From positions 5,050,501-5,114,500 of the forward strand of contig NC_052666.1 in assembly GCF_016802725.1 (NCBI RefSeq): 64,000 nt of DNA, in the 5' to 3' direction. A program made the translations under genes and the position numbers. The notes below the pieces were generated by a model. The model was not told where the DNA came from. It did no database searches and saw nothing but the letters and a program-made list of their open reading frames with translations. Origin of the DNA: Solenopsis invicta. Its lineage: Eukaryota; Arthropoda; Insecta; Hymenoptera; Formicidae. This document shows, one piece after another, positions 22,038-33,721 of this stretch; within the stretch, counting starts at the first letter, position 1, and each line of letters begins with the position of its first letter.

Positions 22038-22245
22038 CACAGCTTCGTGTATACGATCTCACATGACATTTTGTGCCAAAATCTCATTTTAGCTTCACAT
22101 ATCTTTTATAAGACCTCATATGAGATCTCATATATGATGTCATTAACTATTTTAAATAAAAAAAATTTATTTTATACAATTAATAAAAACATTGCCAAGT
22201 GTAATTATATTAAATTAGAGATTTTTTACAGTTTTCTAAAATAAT
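22038..22245 (+). repeat. Left terminal inverted repeat of CACTA-like element
   Basis: Inverted match to 49085-49276, including CACAGCTTCGTG at the tip and TTGCCAAGTGTAATTATATT at the inner end. Confidence 0.85.
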
Positions 22246-23091
22246 TAAATTGTGTCGATTTAATTCCGAGGAGGGAAGGGTATTAAATTTCCAAGATAGC
22301 TGTGTTTCAAGTCCGACAAATGATCGGCGCGCAGTCTATTAAAAATTGGAATATATTCATATGTATAGTATGTACATTACAATTCGTTTTCCTTTACTTT
22401 AAAAAGTATAAAATATTTATGAACACCAACACCTCATTACGGCTCTACGCTCCATTTATCTTCGATGATTAAATTAGAGCATACTTAAATTTTAAAAAAG
22501 TTAATTTTTTATTCAAGGTAAAACAAAAATTACAATTTACATCCTTATGTAATACATTTTATATATTTGCGCAAGTATGTATTTATAATTATATACAGAA
22601 TATCATAGGGTTTTAATAACGCATGTTCTTCCAGATATAAAATCTCTCTCTGTATTCCTATATACAATCACAATCTACAAGTTCATCACAGTGTTTTCGT
22701 CATAAAACGACAGTGACGCGCTATATTTTTTTCTAAATTACATATCTTTAAATATATAAAGTGCTCAATTCATCGGAATACCCTGATGTTTAATATAAAA
22801 AAAAAAATAGTCATGGTCATGTCCAGATTCCAATCAAAAATAAAAAAAAAACATTAATCTTACGAAACACACTACTCGAAATATCGCCTACTCAATTATT
22901 AACTTTTAATATGTTACGTCGGGGCACTCCACAATTTCCCTTTTCGCCGATAGTTAGTATCACTCGCGTTATCATAAAAGAAACGTGATGGCGTGAGAAA
23001 TTTGTTCCGAAAGAAAATAGAATTAGTAAATATACGATATAAAAGATAACATAAAAATACAGAAAGAATCATGTACTAACAGAATTTGGAA
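22246..23091. other. AT-rich interior with an LTR-end scrap
   Basis: No gene is visible. At 22912 TGTTACGTCGGGG matches the terminal bases of the nested LTR at 9348, which suggests an LTR fragment of about 180 bp running up to gypsy B. Confidence 0.4.
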
Positions 23092-23114
23092 TGTCACGTC
23101 CGCGACGGTGCGGG

Positions 23115-23121
23115 TATAAAT
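23115..23121 (+). promoter_or_regulatory. First TATA box of LTR B
   Basis: TATAAAT 23 nt inside the LTR, followed by CGACACCGATG. The same box at the same spacing is in the 3' LTR (43069) and in the nested solo LTR (10841-10851), across families that differ elsewhere. Confidence 0.55.
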
Positions 23122-23210
23122 TTTTCGACACCGATGTTGAGCAGACTGGCAAGCCGGCATTCGCTAACAAATTCAACTGTCAGGTCGCGTCCTGTTCTCA
23201 ACATTTTCCA

Positions 23211-23614
23211 GCGCCGGATAGTCGCGGCAGAGTGATCTGCACGCACGGCCAGTAAGTCATAAAAATCATAGACTAATGTCTATTTAACATTTCCCAGCGC
23301 CGGATAGTCGCGGCAAAGTGATCTGCACGCACGGCCAGTAAGTCGTAAAATCGTATTTAACATTTTCCAGTGACGGAGTGTCGCTAGAGAAAAGCCGCGC
23401 CCACGACACTCGAAAAGTAATAGAACCTCAATCCAACATTTTCCAGTGCCGGATGGTTGCGGCGGAAAAGTCCGCTCACACGGCACTTGAAAGCTACCGC
23501 GACAGAGAAATCTATCGCGCGACCGTTAAAGTCATAAAATCGTGAACTGACATTTCCTTGACATTTTTTCAGTGCCGGATGGTTGCGGCGGAGAAGTCCG
23601 CTCGCACGGCACTT
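23211..23614 (+). repeat. Array of five hairpin units flanked by splice-like sites (LTR B)
   Basis: Five units each start after TTTTCCAG or TTTTTTCAG and form a double stem (GCCG..CGGC outside, GCAGA..TCTGC or GCGGA..TCCGC inside). The first three end in GTAAGT or GTAATA. The predicted micro-exons would be 23212-23251 (40 nt), 23298-23337 (40 nt) and 23371-23416 (46 nt). The 3' LTR has four units (about 43165-43475). Confidence 0.7.
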
Positions 23615-23723
23615 GAATTTGAGTTTCCTCCTTTAAGAAATCCGAGTGGTGGTTGCATCAGCAGCAACCCCCATTAAGAGTACCGACTTGCCGCGCTTTT
23701 CTCAGAGCTTTGTCTAAAAATCG

Positions 23724-23731
23724 TATAAATA
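23724..23731 (+). promoter_or_regulatory. Second TATA box of LTR B
   Basis: TATAAATA about 30 nt before GGGCAGTT, an initiator-like site. The equivalent in the 3' LTR is near 43585. It drives, if active, transcripts that contain the LTR ORFs. Confidence 0.65.
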
Positions 23732-24343
23732 GGGATGCAACCCGCGACTCCGGGCAGTTTGAACTCGACAGTTGAGATCAGGGCTAGTGTAGCCGGGACA
23801 GTTCCATGTCGCAATTGTAACGACCGAGTTCTCCCCGAGCTATTAGTACGCGCTAACCAATTCAAGCAAGTCATTCCATTTCCAAGTCCACTCTAATTTC
23901 GATTCTAACTCTAACTCGAGATCCATTCTAATTCAAATTCCAATTCGAGATTCGTTCTAATTCTAATTCTAAGCCTAATCCGAGATCCACTTTAATCTTA
24001 ATCCTAGCTCAAAATCTATTGTAATCTTAATTTTAATGTAGTCGTAGTTTTAAATTGTGTCATTCTTCCGTGCTTATATTAATAAAGGGTAGTTAGACAC
24101 AAACGCTTTCGTTCAGTTCCCACGCCTAACCTCCCCCGCTTCCATGCATGCAACATCGCGAGAACAGTAAACAATCAGAGACACTACGACCGAGACCGGA
24201 GAACAACGAGACAGCCAAGAGAGAGACGGGGCACCTATCACCTGATCGGTGCAGTCTGCAACCAAGGCAACAGCTTCAGGGCCCCACCGCCATCTCAATA
24301 AACGTCACCGAAAGATAAGTCACGACGTTCTATTAACACAAGC

Positions 24344-24736
24344 ATGACAAACAACCCGTATTTCTCAACCCGAGCTCCGTACTTCAGCTGGCTTAACTAC
24401 GCACTGTGTAGCCTAGCCACCTTTCACCAGCACCAGATTAACCGCACTATTGTTTGCGACAGGTGCCAAAATAACTTACCCCCTTGCGACCGCGTATATT
24501 ATGACTCGATCACGCGTCACCATTTAATTGTCGGCGGAGACGAAGAAGCCATACGGTGTCCATCCTGCAATACTTTAATTTCATTTCCGGAGACCGCGGT
24601 TGACTGCGTCGAATGCTACGAAGCACTAAACGATCTCGCGCGTCAAATCTATATAACGGATAAATCATATCTTAAGTCCGAGGCCACAGTCATTGAAATC
24701 GAGACAACTTTCGCGTGCCCTTTCCCCGAGGAATAA
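24344..24736 (+). CDS. LTR ORF1 of element B, Cys-cluster protein
   Basis: An intact frame of 130 codons. It shares the layout of the 9468-9872 protein: YFSWLNYALCSLATFHQHQ, CDRCQNNLP, Y....RHHLIVGG, CPSCN, then CVECYEAL and an ATVIEIE tail. The four CxxC-type pairs are kept, although the sequence has diverged. It lies upstream of ORF2 with an 8-nt gap (stop at 24736, ATG at 24745), so the two are tandem paralogues. AATAAA precedes it at 24296. In the 3' LTR the copy is broken. Confidence 0.65.
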   Translation: MTNNPYFSTRAPYFSWLNYALCSLATFHQHQINRTIVCDRCQNNLPPCDRVYYDSITRHHLIVGGDEEAIRCPSCNTLISFPETAVDCVECYEALNDLARQIYITDKSYLKSEATVIEIETTFACPFPEE

Positions 24737-25149
24737 AGCGGAACATGTGCCCTCGCTCGCGCTTTAGCATTAAATCGAATTCCACCCAGCGCGAGCCAGA
24801 TCCAGTGTTGTTAGACGGGCCCAATTTTTCGCGCATGCGCGACTACAGTCAGCGCTGTAACCGATGTATTGAGAAATGGGCGCGTTAGTTTTGGCGCCCT
24901 TGGCCGTTGACGGAGTTGGCGGGCTCGTCGTAAGATTAGGTTAAGGTAAGTCTACATAGGTTTGTTCGCGTTGCTTGCATTCAATATCTTTTTTTTCGCG
25001 CTCAATATCTTTGTTGTCTCTCTGGCTCTTATAGATCTCTCTTGTTGAATAAAAAAAAAATATATATATATATATATAACTTTTTTTTGTTTCAAGTGCA
25101 TGAATTTTTAGAGATTTCAAGCAACGCGAACAAACCTATTCTTTTTATC

Positions 25150-28100
25150 ATGGATTTAAATCAAATTTTAAAATCAAAAGGAGCAATTAAAAAAAGTAAA
25201 ATTAGAGACTTTCAAACTTCGTGGCTAGACGAGAATGCTTTTAAAGGATGGTTAGCTCCTCACCATCAAAAAAATAAAGCTATGTGCGCTGCATGTAATA
25301 AGACCATTAAATGTTGTAAAACAAATTTGTTAGAACACTCACGGACGGTCAAACATTTAGAAAATATTAATTTAAATAAAACAATTTAAAATGTAGAAGA
25401 CGACTTAACAGAGTTAACATTATCTCATAAAGATAAAGTTAAAAGAGCCGAAATTAAATCAACAGCATATTTTACTGAGCATAATATTTTGTTTTGTTCC
25501 GTAGATCACTTAATTCCGGTATTGAAGAATATTTGCGACGATTCTAAAGTTATGCAAGATATCACACTAGGCCAAAATAAGTGTAAAAATATTGTTAAAG
25601 ATATTTTAGCCAAAAATGTAATTGAAAAAATCATTTTTGATTTACAATATTGTAATTTTTCTATACTAATTGATGAAAGCACCGACATTTCAGATACGAA
25701 ATTGATGTGCATTCTTGTAAAATATGTATCTCCGGAAACTAAAAAAGTAATAACACAATTATTAGACTTAGTATCATTAGACGCTAAAGATTGTTCCGCA
25801 ACAAAAATATTTCAAGTTTTTAAAGATCTTTTCGAAAAAAAAAATATTCCTCTTAAAAATATTGTCGGAATGGCATCTGATAATGCATCAGTCATGACTG
25901 GATACAATAAATCTTTTATGACACTTTTTAAATTGATGTACCGCGGTTAATAACATTAAATTGTATTTGCCATTCCTCCGCGTTAGTAGCAAGCAAAGCT
26001 TGTGAAAAATTACCTTCGTCTTGTGAACATTTAATAAGAATTATTTACACTTATATTTCGGGCAGTGCGAAAAAATGTGCAATTTTACGAGAATTTCAAG
26101 AATTCTTCAATGTAGAAAGTAAAAAGTTATTAAAATTATCAAACACTAGATGGCTCGTCTTACATAAATGTGTTGTTAGAATTCTTGAAAATTGGGACGT
26201 TTTAAAAAGTTATTTTGTTTTAGCAGTTGTAGAAGACAAATTAAAATCTGCGGAACTTATTTTATCAAATTTAAATAACGATATTATTAAAGCATTCTTT
26301 TTATTTTTAAAATATGCATTAAATTTTTTAAATAAATATAATACTTTATTTCAGTCCCGTCTTTTTAATTCATAAATTTTAATTCATAAATTATTTGAAA
26401 GTAGCCAACAATTGATTTATCAATTGGCTCGAAATTTTATGACAATAAATTCCTTAAAAAATATTAAAGATTTAGATTTAAATAATGATAATAATATATC
26501 CCTCAAGAACTTCATTATAGTAATCATTCTTTAAAATGAAAAACATATGATCATAAACCATGCAAAAGAACACAAATGATTTCAGAAACAACGGAACCAT
26601 TACATGTACGAACTCAGATAAATTCACAAAAGATATGGTAAGTGACTCCTCCATAGCCCTATTTTCAAGAGCCGTTATTTTGTGGATCATTCTCCTATTA
26701 ACAATCCAGGCGGCAAACTTTCTTCCCATTTGAACAGCGTAAGAAATGTTCTCATCGACCTGGGTGTGCAAGGGGTACTTTGTGTATATATCCTTATGGT
26801 GAAGTTGTTCTATGCGATGGGGAAGTTGAACTCCTTTATACTTGGGATCTTCTAATGAAAAGGTCTCTGGAGGTATGAGCCAGGTGCAGGCTGTACACAG
26901 GAAGAGGAGTGCCATGCTTTTTTCAATTGGTATGCCAAGCTCAGTCATATGTGCTACAAAGGAGAGAGCATACAGGAAACTGGCTTGAAAGCATATGGTG
27001 TAATTCTCTCCACTCTTTGCAAAGTGTAGGGCAAGATCTGATACAATCTTGAAGAAGCTTGAATGATTTAGGTTTTGATTAGCCATACCTCCTCTTCGAA
27101 GTGCAGGACAGGGCAATCTGTGAGAGATTGCTCCAGAATACACTCGTGCTGTGTATTTTTGAAGTTCATCAATAGATAGGGTTGTCTTTTCCTGAATAAG
27201 CTTTTCTATTAAGTGAGTTAGTCCCGTGTTACCTTTTACCCATCCGTGTAGCTCCATTAGTTGCTTCAAGCTTGATACCATACTTCCTACCTCCACAACC
27301 TGAAGTGGTGCTCGCTTTGCACGCATTTGAGTTATTGATCCAAAATAAGGTTTGTACATGCCTCTTTCTGTAGGTTTGTGACCAGAGGGGCCTGGTTGCT
27401 CCGAAATTAAAGCTGCATGACCTGCCTTACTGTAGGGAACATCCTGCCAAGGAATCACACATGTTTGTTCCTGTTGAGGGGGCATGGTTACACCCTCCAT
27501 TTGAATTCCCCAGGCTTCTTCTCTTAAGAGTTGCGTGTAAGTGGTTATACATTTCACGTCCTTTATTTGCTTTACTCGAGTATCATTTTTTCTTCTCTGT
27601 AAGTAGGAGGCATACTTTGTTTCCATTTGCTTTACTGTGAGTATAACTGATTGCTCATTACTCCATGTTCTAAAGGCAAGTTGCTGAATTGAACGTGTAT
27701 TAGAAAATATGCTTGCCCATTTCTCTTGTAATCCAATATTTGAAAGTGCATAAAGCTTGTTTATAAGGCGTGGGTTGCAGGGCTTGATGTTTGACAGGTC
27801 TGATATAAGATTGTTCTTCTCCTCCTCTGTGTTTATATCAAAGAGAGCTCTTAGATCCTTATTGACAACAATTCCATCAAGACCCTTCTTGACCTCTCTT
27901 TTAAGGAAGTTCTCTGGTTGAACAGGTATGTTTAGGGGCAAACTTTGAGGATCTTGAATTAAAGAAATAAAATCTTTTTTACCCATTGCAAGCTGGGCTA
28001 TCCTTGCAATGTGCTTTCCCAATATAGGATCCTTGAAAACTGTTCTTACTAAATGTAGATTTGAACTTAACACATCTTGAACTCTAGTGCAAAACTGGCT

Positions 28101-31100
28101 ATATATAGTTATGGGATAACCTCCCAAACATCTTGTAACCAAAAAAATGCAACAGAGATACTCCCGGGGTTCTTTATTCAGCCACTCCTGTGTATGGAGC
28201 ATTCTGAGACTTGCCTCTACAATAGTTGTGAAGTATGCATAGATCGGAGTAGAGTCTTCTGCAGCAGATGTTGCACCTGTGGAAAATATTCCTGCCAAGT
28301 CTCCTAATAACGTAGGGATTGTCTGATTTGCCTCACTTGCTAGTCTGCTTATTTTTTTCAAGCACCCACTTACCTGTATACCCTTATAGTGATACTTGCG
28401 AGCATATTCAAATAAGGATCTTGAATACCAAGTTTCTTCGAGTTTTATTACAATGCGTGCTCTATCACAAATATCACCAAGCACATTAAGAAAATGAGAA
28501 ACATAGTCATCTTGGGTCATATTTCTTTGTGTTAAGAAGTCATGAGGAGGAATTCTAAGCAGGATTACTTGATTGTCCCCCTGTCCAAGAAGGGATGCGG
28601 ATGTGCCACATCTTCCTGACACTAACAAAATTAACTGAATTGTTGCCAATGTCCATCCCTTTTACCTTAAACCCTCCAACCAGGCCTCAGGAAAGGGATA
28701 ACAGCGTGGAACCTGAAGAGGATTGTGATCTGCTCCCTGAGCAGGTGAGTTGAACCTATCCTGAAAAACCAGATAGGATATTAAGGGAAAGAACTGAGTG
28801 AAGGAGTAAACATTTGTGAAACCAAAGAGAGCATCCAGTTCAGAAAATAAAGGAGTGACAAGCTCATGCCTAAAATTGGTGCACTACGAGGAGAAATCCA
28901 AAGTTATAAAGACATATGTTTCACCTTCTATCTGCAATACAGGAGTATTCATTCTAAGAATGGTTCGAGTGAGTTGTTCCTCGCTCATTGTCATCGATTG
29001 GTTTTTTACAAAAGGAAATATATGTTCAGCTATTCCCTTTTCTGTAGCAGTTTGATAAAGTCTCATCTCAGGGCACATCTTGCCATTGAAACGAGCGTCT
29101 TTATCCTTAAGCTCTCTTTCTTTTGCAACTGCAATCATTATCTTCCATGCATCAGGAATAGTGCCTGTTTCCAGTTGATCAATAATTTCTTTTACGGACA
29201 TTTCCTCCCTTAAGAGATAATTAAGGACTGCACTTTTGGATGTTGGAGGGGGTCCCCTAGGGAAATGTCCATGATTTGTTCTAAAAGCTTGCTTGTCAAA
29301 CTCATGAATCTATTGAGCCTTTTCTGGAATTATAGACTTGTCAGCTATCAAGTCAGAAAGATCCACATGATAATCAAAATCAAGATTTTTTTGCAAGGCA
29401 ACGTGCTCAAAGTCTTCCGGCTTCCAGGGGACGGCTGGTGTTTCATCCCATGTATTGTTGGCGTAATTTTTTTTTATCTTAATTGGAGTCAGAGATTTTG
29501 TTTTGATGGCTGGTCATCGTTTCTTTTGTTTATAGAATTGTCTGCAGAACTCAAGACGAAATGTCCACAACATCAGATTTGCCATTTCATCACAAGGTGG
29601 TTTTGCAACAGCTCCTTTCTCAATCCATGAAGAAACACTTCTATTTAGGTCAACATCAGGATGACCAAAGCACTTCTATAACCCAGACAATTCTAACCTA
29701 AGTTGTACCTCAACAGCATTTCGAATAGGACGAGTTAACCATTGGAAGAATGATGTATTTTTGTAGTAGTGGATATCTTTCACAAGTGTGTTAAAAAAAT
29801 CATCCTTACCTTCCTGATCCCTCAGAACACATGCAATTGTCAGAGAGGGCCATAATTTAAACATTTTGAAGGCAGCTTGTCCCCGTGATGACAGGAGATC
29901 TTGTCCACATGAAAGACATGCAATTATTTCTTCATAAAAATCAATATCGGGGTACTTGTTTTGATAAACTCTACTGTAAATTAAAACACTAAACCATGCA
30001 TTTACCATATCTCTAACACATACTAAATGAGAATGGGTTATGACATAGCATGTGGTTGGTCCTATCCATATGAGGTGAAGATTTCCATAGGCTTCGCACT
30101 TTACTGAGCCTAATGAGTATGATATGTGAGTTGCTGTGGTAAAAGACAAATCCTCCAAAGCAATATCAAAGTTGCGCTTTACATTATATACATCTACTAT
30201 GAAAGGGGTTAATGAAAAATCAGGGGTGTGCTCATGCCCTACATAATCTTTAATTGATATGCGTGTTGCATGGGATGCAACCTTAAGAGCCGTGGTAAGG
30301 GGTGTTAGGGGTTTGTTAGTATCACCAGTCTTTTTCCAGTTTGTCGCAAACCAGGGTATAAAAGCTTCTGACGGAAGAACTGTTACGTTTCCTCCCTTAA
30401 TTCTAGCCAAAAGATCCCTGTGCTCCCTTTTGAGGCCAAGAGGATTATTTTGATTATCAACAACATATTTAATCTCTGATGTGATGAGAGCTGTTGAAAG
30501 ATGACGATCCTTTCTGAAGAGGGTTTGAGAGAGTGGAGTGGTTAACTCCTCCCAGTTGATGTCTTCCTGCATGTTGAATGCCTTGTGTTATTTCTTTTCG
30601 TCTTTATCCCTTGTATTAGCGGGTTCATAGTGATAATAATATATTAAATTTAGAAGATGTAAATGTGGGACCAGAATGTGAAACTTTTATAGAATCTTTA
30701 CCTTTGGCATGGAAAGAAGAAATTAAATTAGCATGTTTAGATTTTTATAAAACAGCAGTTTGTGAAATGCTAAAAGGTTTGCCTTATAAGGATCCTCTTT
30801 TTGAATGTTTATCTTTTTTATCTCCGGAAATTGCTTTGTATGATGAAGGTAGAGTAACAATTAAAAATTTAACTAATATTGGCACACTAGTAGAAAATAT
30901 TAATATTAATAATTTAGCTTTTGAGTGGGGAATTTTGCCAACAATTTTTAATGATAAACAAAAAAAAAGAATTTGAATCTTTGCCAATTGATGAAATGTG
31001 GGAAAAAATATTAGATTATAAAGATTTTACCGGAGTTTTTCCAAATTTAAAATTATTAGTTAACGTAGTTTTATCTTTTCCCCATTCTAATGCCGAGGCC

Positions 31101-31286
31101 GAACGAATTTTTTCTATGGTTACCGACATTAAAAATAAAAAACGAAACCGATTATCTAATGATACTGTTTCTGCAATGTGCGTAGTTCGGTCTAATTTTC
31201 AAGCACACAATATTAATTGTACAAATTTTGATACGGATTTAAGGCATTTAGAACTTCACTTTGCACAAAATTTATATAAAAGTTAA
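25150..31286 (+). pseudogene. hAT transposase, broken and interrupted
   Basis: It starts MDLNQILKSKG at 25150, after a possible 5' intron (donor GGTAAGT at 24945, acceptor TTTCAAG at about 25097). CAACNKTIKCC..LLEHSRTVKH is a BED-type zinc finger. IDESTDIS carries the first catalytic Asp and GMASDNASVMTG the second. NTRWLVLHKC is the hAT RW motif. After the viral insertion (26500-30630) the protein continues (30645 onward), and VLSFPHSNAEAERIFSMV is the C-terminal dimerisation signature. Breaks include a TAA at 25387, a frame change near 25945 and another near 30960. It moved the element by cut and paste. Confidence 0.9.
26500..30630 (-). pseudogene. L: Endogenous negative-strand RNA-virus L polymerase fragment
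   Basis: On the minus strand about 4.1 kb code for the middle of a mononegavirus-type L protein. Order: N-terminal region of L (30572-29676), a damaged stretch, RdRp pre-motif and motif A region (29201-28884, LDFSS followed by a TAG where Trp is expected), then 28649-26478 with the motif C signature QGDNQ near 28571-28586 and a capping-domain HR motif (ISHR near 27120). At least five stops or frame changes occur. A 14-bp duplication TGATAATAATATAT (26486-26499 and 30631-30644) flanks it exactly, fitting capture of viral RNA by LINE machinery, though no poly(A) is seen. L copies and caps viral RNA. Chuvirus-like origin is likely but unproven. Confidence 0.85.
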
Positions 31287-31534
31287 TACAAAGGAGGGGT
31301 GTCAAAAAGGCCGTTTTTTGGACCACGTCAGAATCGCTCCAAACTGTGGTATTTTCTTCCTACCGATGTAGCTCACAACCTCCTAGAACTGTTTGCTGTC
31401 CGAGCGTTTGACGAGCAAAAAAGAAGTGGAAATGCCGCCCCTCTCTCCAATTCAAAAAGGGAACTTTCCTTTAGCTTTACCCAGAGCTAACGACGTGGAC
31501 GTAGAAAGTTTTTGTAGCTCCTTTTTTGTTTTTG

Positions 31535-31668
31535 TTGTTTTTATATATTTTTTGTTTTTTATATATTTTTTGTTTTTTTATATATTTTTTGTTTTTTATA
31601 TATTTTTTGTTTTTTTATATATTTTTTGTTTTTTATATATTTTTTGTTTTTTTATATATTTTTTGTTA
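31535..31668 (+). repeat. Minisatellite TATATATTTTTTGTTTTT
   Basis: About seven copies of a 18-20 nt T-rich unit. Phe/Ile-rich frames across it are artefacts. Confidence 0.9.
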
Positions 31669-31816
31669 ATAACACCGTTATTTTTAATAACAGTATTTTT
31701 TTAGCCTTATTTTTAATTATCGTTTATTTTTAATACCGTTACAATACTCTTCGAATTCACAATGAAGAAGTGAACAGTCAGTAATTGAGAAATTGGGAGT
31801 AGGCGCCGGAGAATCT

Positions 31817-33721
31817 TCAATTAGATTGGTCGCCATCTCCACCTGACTCATTGTCAGACCAGTCTGAAATGTTCTCAGCTGCATCTTGGATATATTGTGC
31901 GTAGGATTGGGATGGTCGTTCTTGAAGTCTTTCAGAGTGTCTTGAATACCCCAAATACCAAAGGACAGATGCCACATGTGCACAACAACCAACGGTTCTA
32001 GCACCGACCTTGCATTGACAGTACCAGGATATGATGGGATTGATTCCTTGACTATATTCAATCCACAGGTTATACATCTTCGATGATGTGTGGCGCGACT
32101 GTATCTGAAGACGTAAGATATTCCTCTCTTGCCTATGGACGAACAGTTCATACATCCCATCTTCAGCTGTGTGCTCCTCTGTATACGATTGCGCTTGCTT
32201 CAATTGATATGAACCAATGGTCAGATGAGCCAACTCGTCTAAGGTCAATTGAGAGAAATCAGGGAGTGAATCCGCAACTACGGGTTGCCACATCACCTTT
32301 TTCCTGGACCAACCTTCTCTTTCAACTATTTCCTGGAGGAGTTTCGGCATTTGCGATAGACGCAACATACGCTCGGCAATGGTCGTATCATTTGGACCGT
32401 CACTGATCCTCGGTGGTCTGAAAGCATTGCAAAGAGCGGACACAATGCGCACGTAATCTCCCACATACGGTACTTGAGAATTTGGGAATACATAATCTAG
32501 TGCTTTCCACTTCTTGAGGAGACCGTTAACCGCCTCTATCACTCAGCGTATTTTAGTCACGAGGCGTGATTCATTGGCCTCAGATGTAGTATGTTGCGAA
32601 CCTTCTCGGAGGAAATGGGGCATTTTAGTTATGAGACCTAGATCTTGCAGCATCTCGAGGCAATCTCTGAAACCACGGTCCACCACCAAAACATCGTTAG
32701 GTTGCAACCAAGATCGGAGCCTACTCGCGTCAAATCGCATTATGCTGGTCAAAATGTTTGCATCATTATTTTTACCATCCGCGAAGTAAGGTCCGAAAAC
32801 TTCTAAGATGTATCCTGTTGAACTTACGAGAATCATGGATTTCACTAGCGGACGTCCTTTGTGGAGTGAGAAAGTTCGTCTCTGGAACTTGTAATTAGAA
32901 CTTTTCTCTATATACATATACGTACCGTCGGCTACAAGGATACAGACATCCTCTCCACCCGCGAAGAGCGTTTTAGCCATGGTTCTCGTATGCTTTGTGA
33001 TGAAATCTTCTCGAGAGATATGATTTGTTCCCAAAAAGTTCGGGACAAACATTGAAAGGAGAGCAGTACGAGCTGCAGCTATCGCTCTACCAACTCTCCT
33101 CTTTTGGAGAGCGAATAAGGTAGACAAAACTGAAAGCGAAAGACCAGTACGTAGTTTCGTCAAAAGCAAGGCAAGACAAGTCCGAGGAGAACGTCCAGAT
33201 GTAGATCTAATATGACCAGAGATTGAAGCAAGAACGGAATCGAATTGATCTTTCTTCAACCCAGTCAGATTATAATAATCGTCATCAGTAAGTGCAGGTG
33301 GATAATCAAAATCGAGTCCTTTCCGAGAAGCAACGGAACGCAAGTTTTCTAACAAACCACAAAGAGTTTTATCATCTAGAATCGAATAGTTTGACTTTAC
33401 TTCGATATCATTTGTTGCTGTTTTACTGAAAAAACCATTTTCCAAGTGTCTTCTACAACATCGAGTATCTGGCGGAATAATTATACCTTTGTCTATGAAT
33501 ATTTGTGTTCTCGCCATAGGAGAAATACGAGTCAGTTTCTTAGCCTTCTTACATACGATGCATCTCGCCCCGGATACTCTGCAGCCCTGGATGCTGACTC
33601 TTATTTTCATCGAAGAAGGGATGTTGCTTGATTCTGAGATGTTGGAGCACTGAGGAGTATCAGTTGTAGCAACAGATTCAGTACTGATAGTACTTAAAGT
33701 GCTGCTCGTACGATTGCTCAT
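31817..33721 (-). pseudogene. DDE_4-type transposase with SWIM motif, one nonsense codon
   Basis: ATG at 33721. An N-terminal zinc motif (CIVCKKAKK..CCRRHLENGF) looks THAP-like. The middle has TGLKKDQFDSVL and a helix-turn region. The DDE core shows ILVADGTYMYIEKS, FGPYFADGKNNDANI, DVLVVDRGFRDCLEML and, after a TGA at 32543-32545, IEAVNGLLKKW with the final Glu. The frame continues unchanged to 31817 with a SWIM-type CxCx..CxH (WYCQCKVGARTVGCCAHVASVLWYL) and an acidic tail. The TGA replaces what is probably an Arg CGA, so the protein is one point mutation from open over about 633 codons. Confidence 0.82.

Noticed and set aside
21763..22040. Cys/Val-rich ORFs
   Set aside because: They are translations of the (CA)n microsatellite.
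23280..23486. Small minus-strand ORF in LTR B (also at 43127)
   Set aside because: It follows the hairpin units on the antisense strand; GC and palindromes explain it.
26478..28649. Host gene of 723 codons
   Set aside because: The GDNQ and HR motifs and flanking 14-bp duplication show a viral L fragment, and the C-terminal end runs into the hAT target sequence.
31393..31704. Phe/Ile-rich membrane protein
   Set aside because: The frame is made by the T-rich minisatellite.
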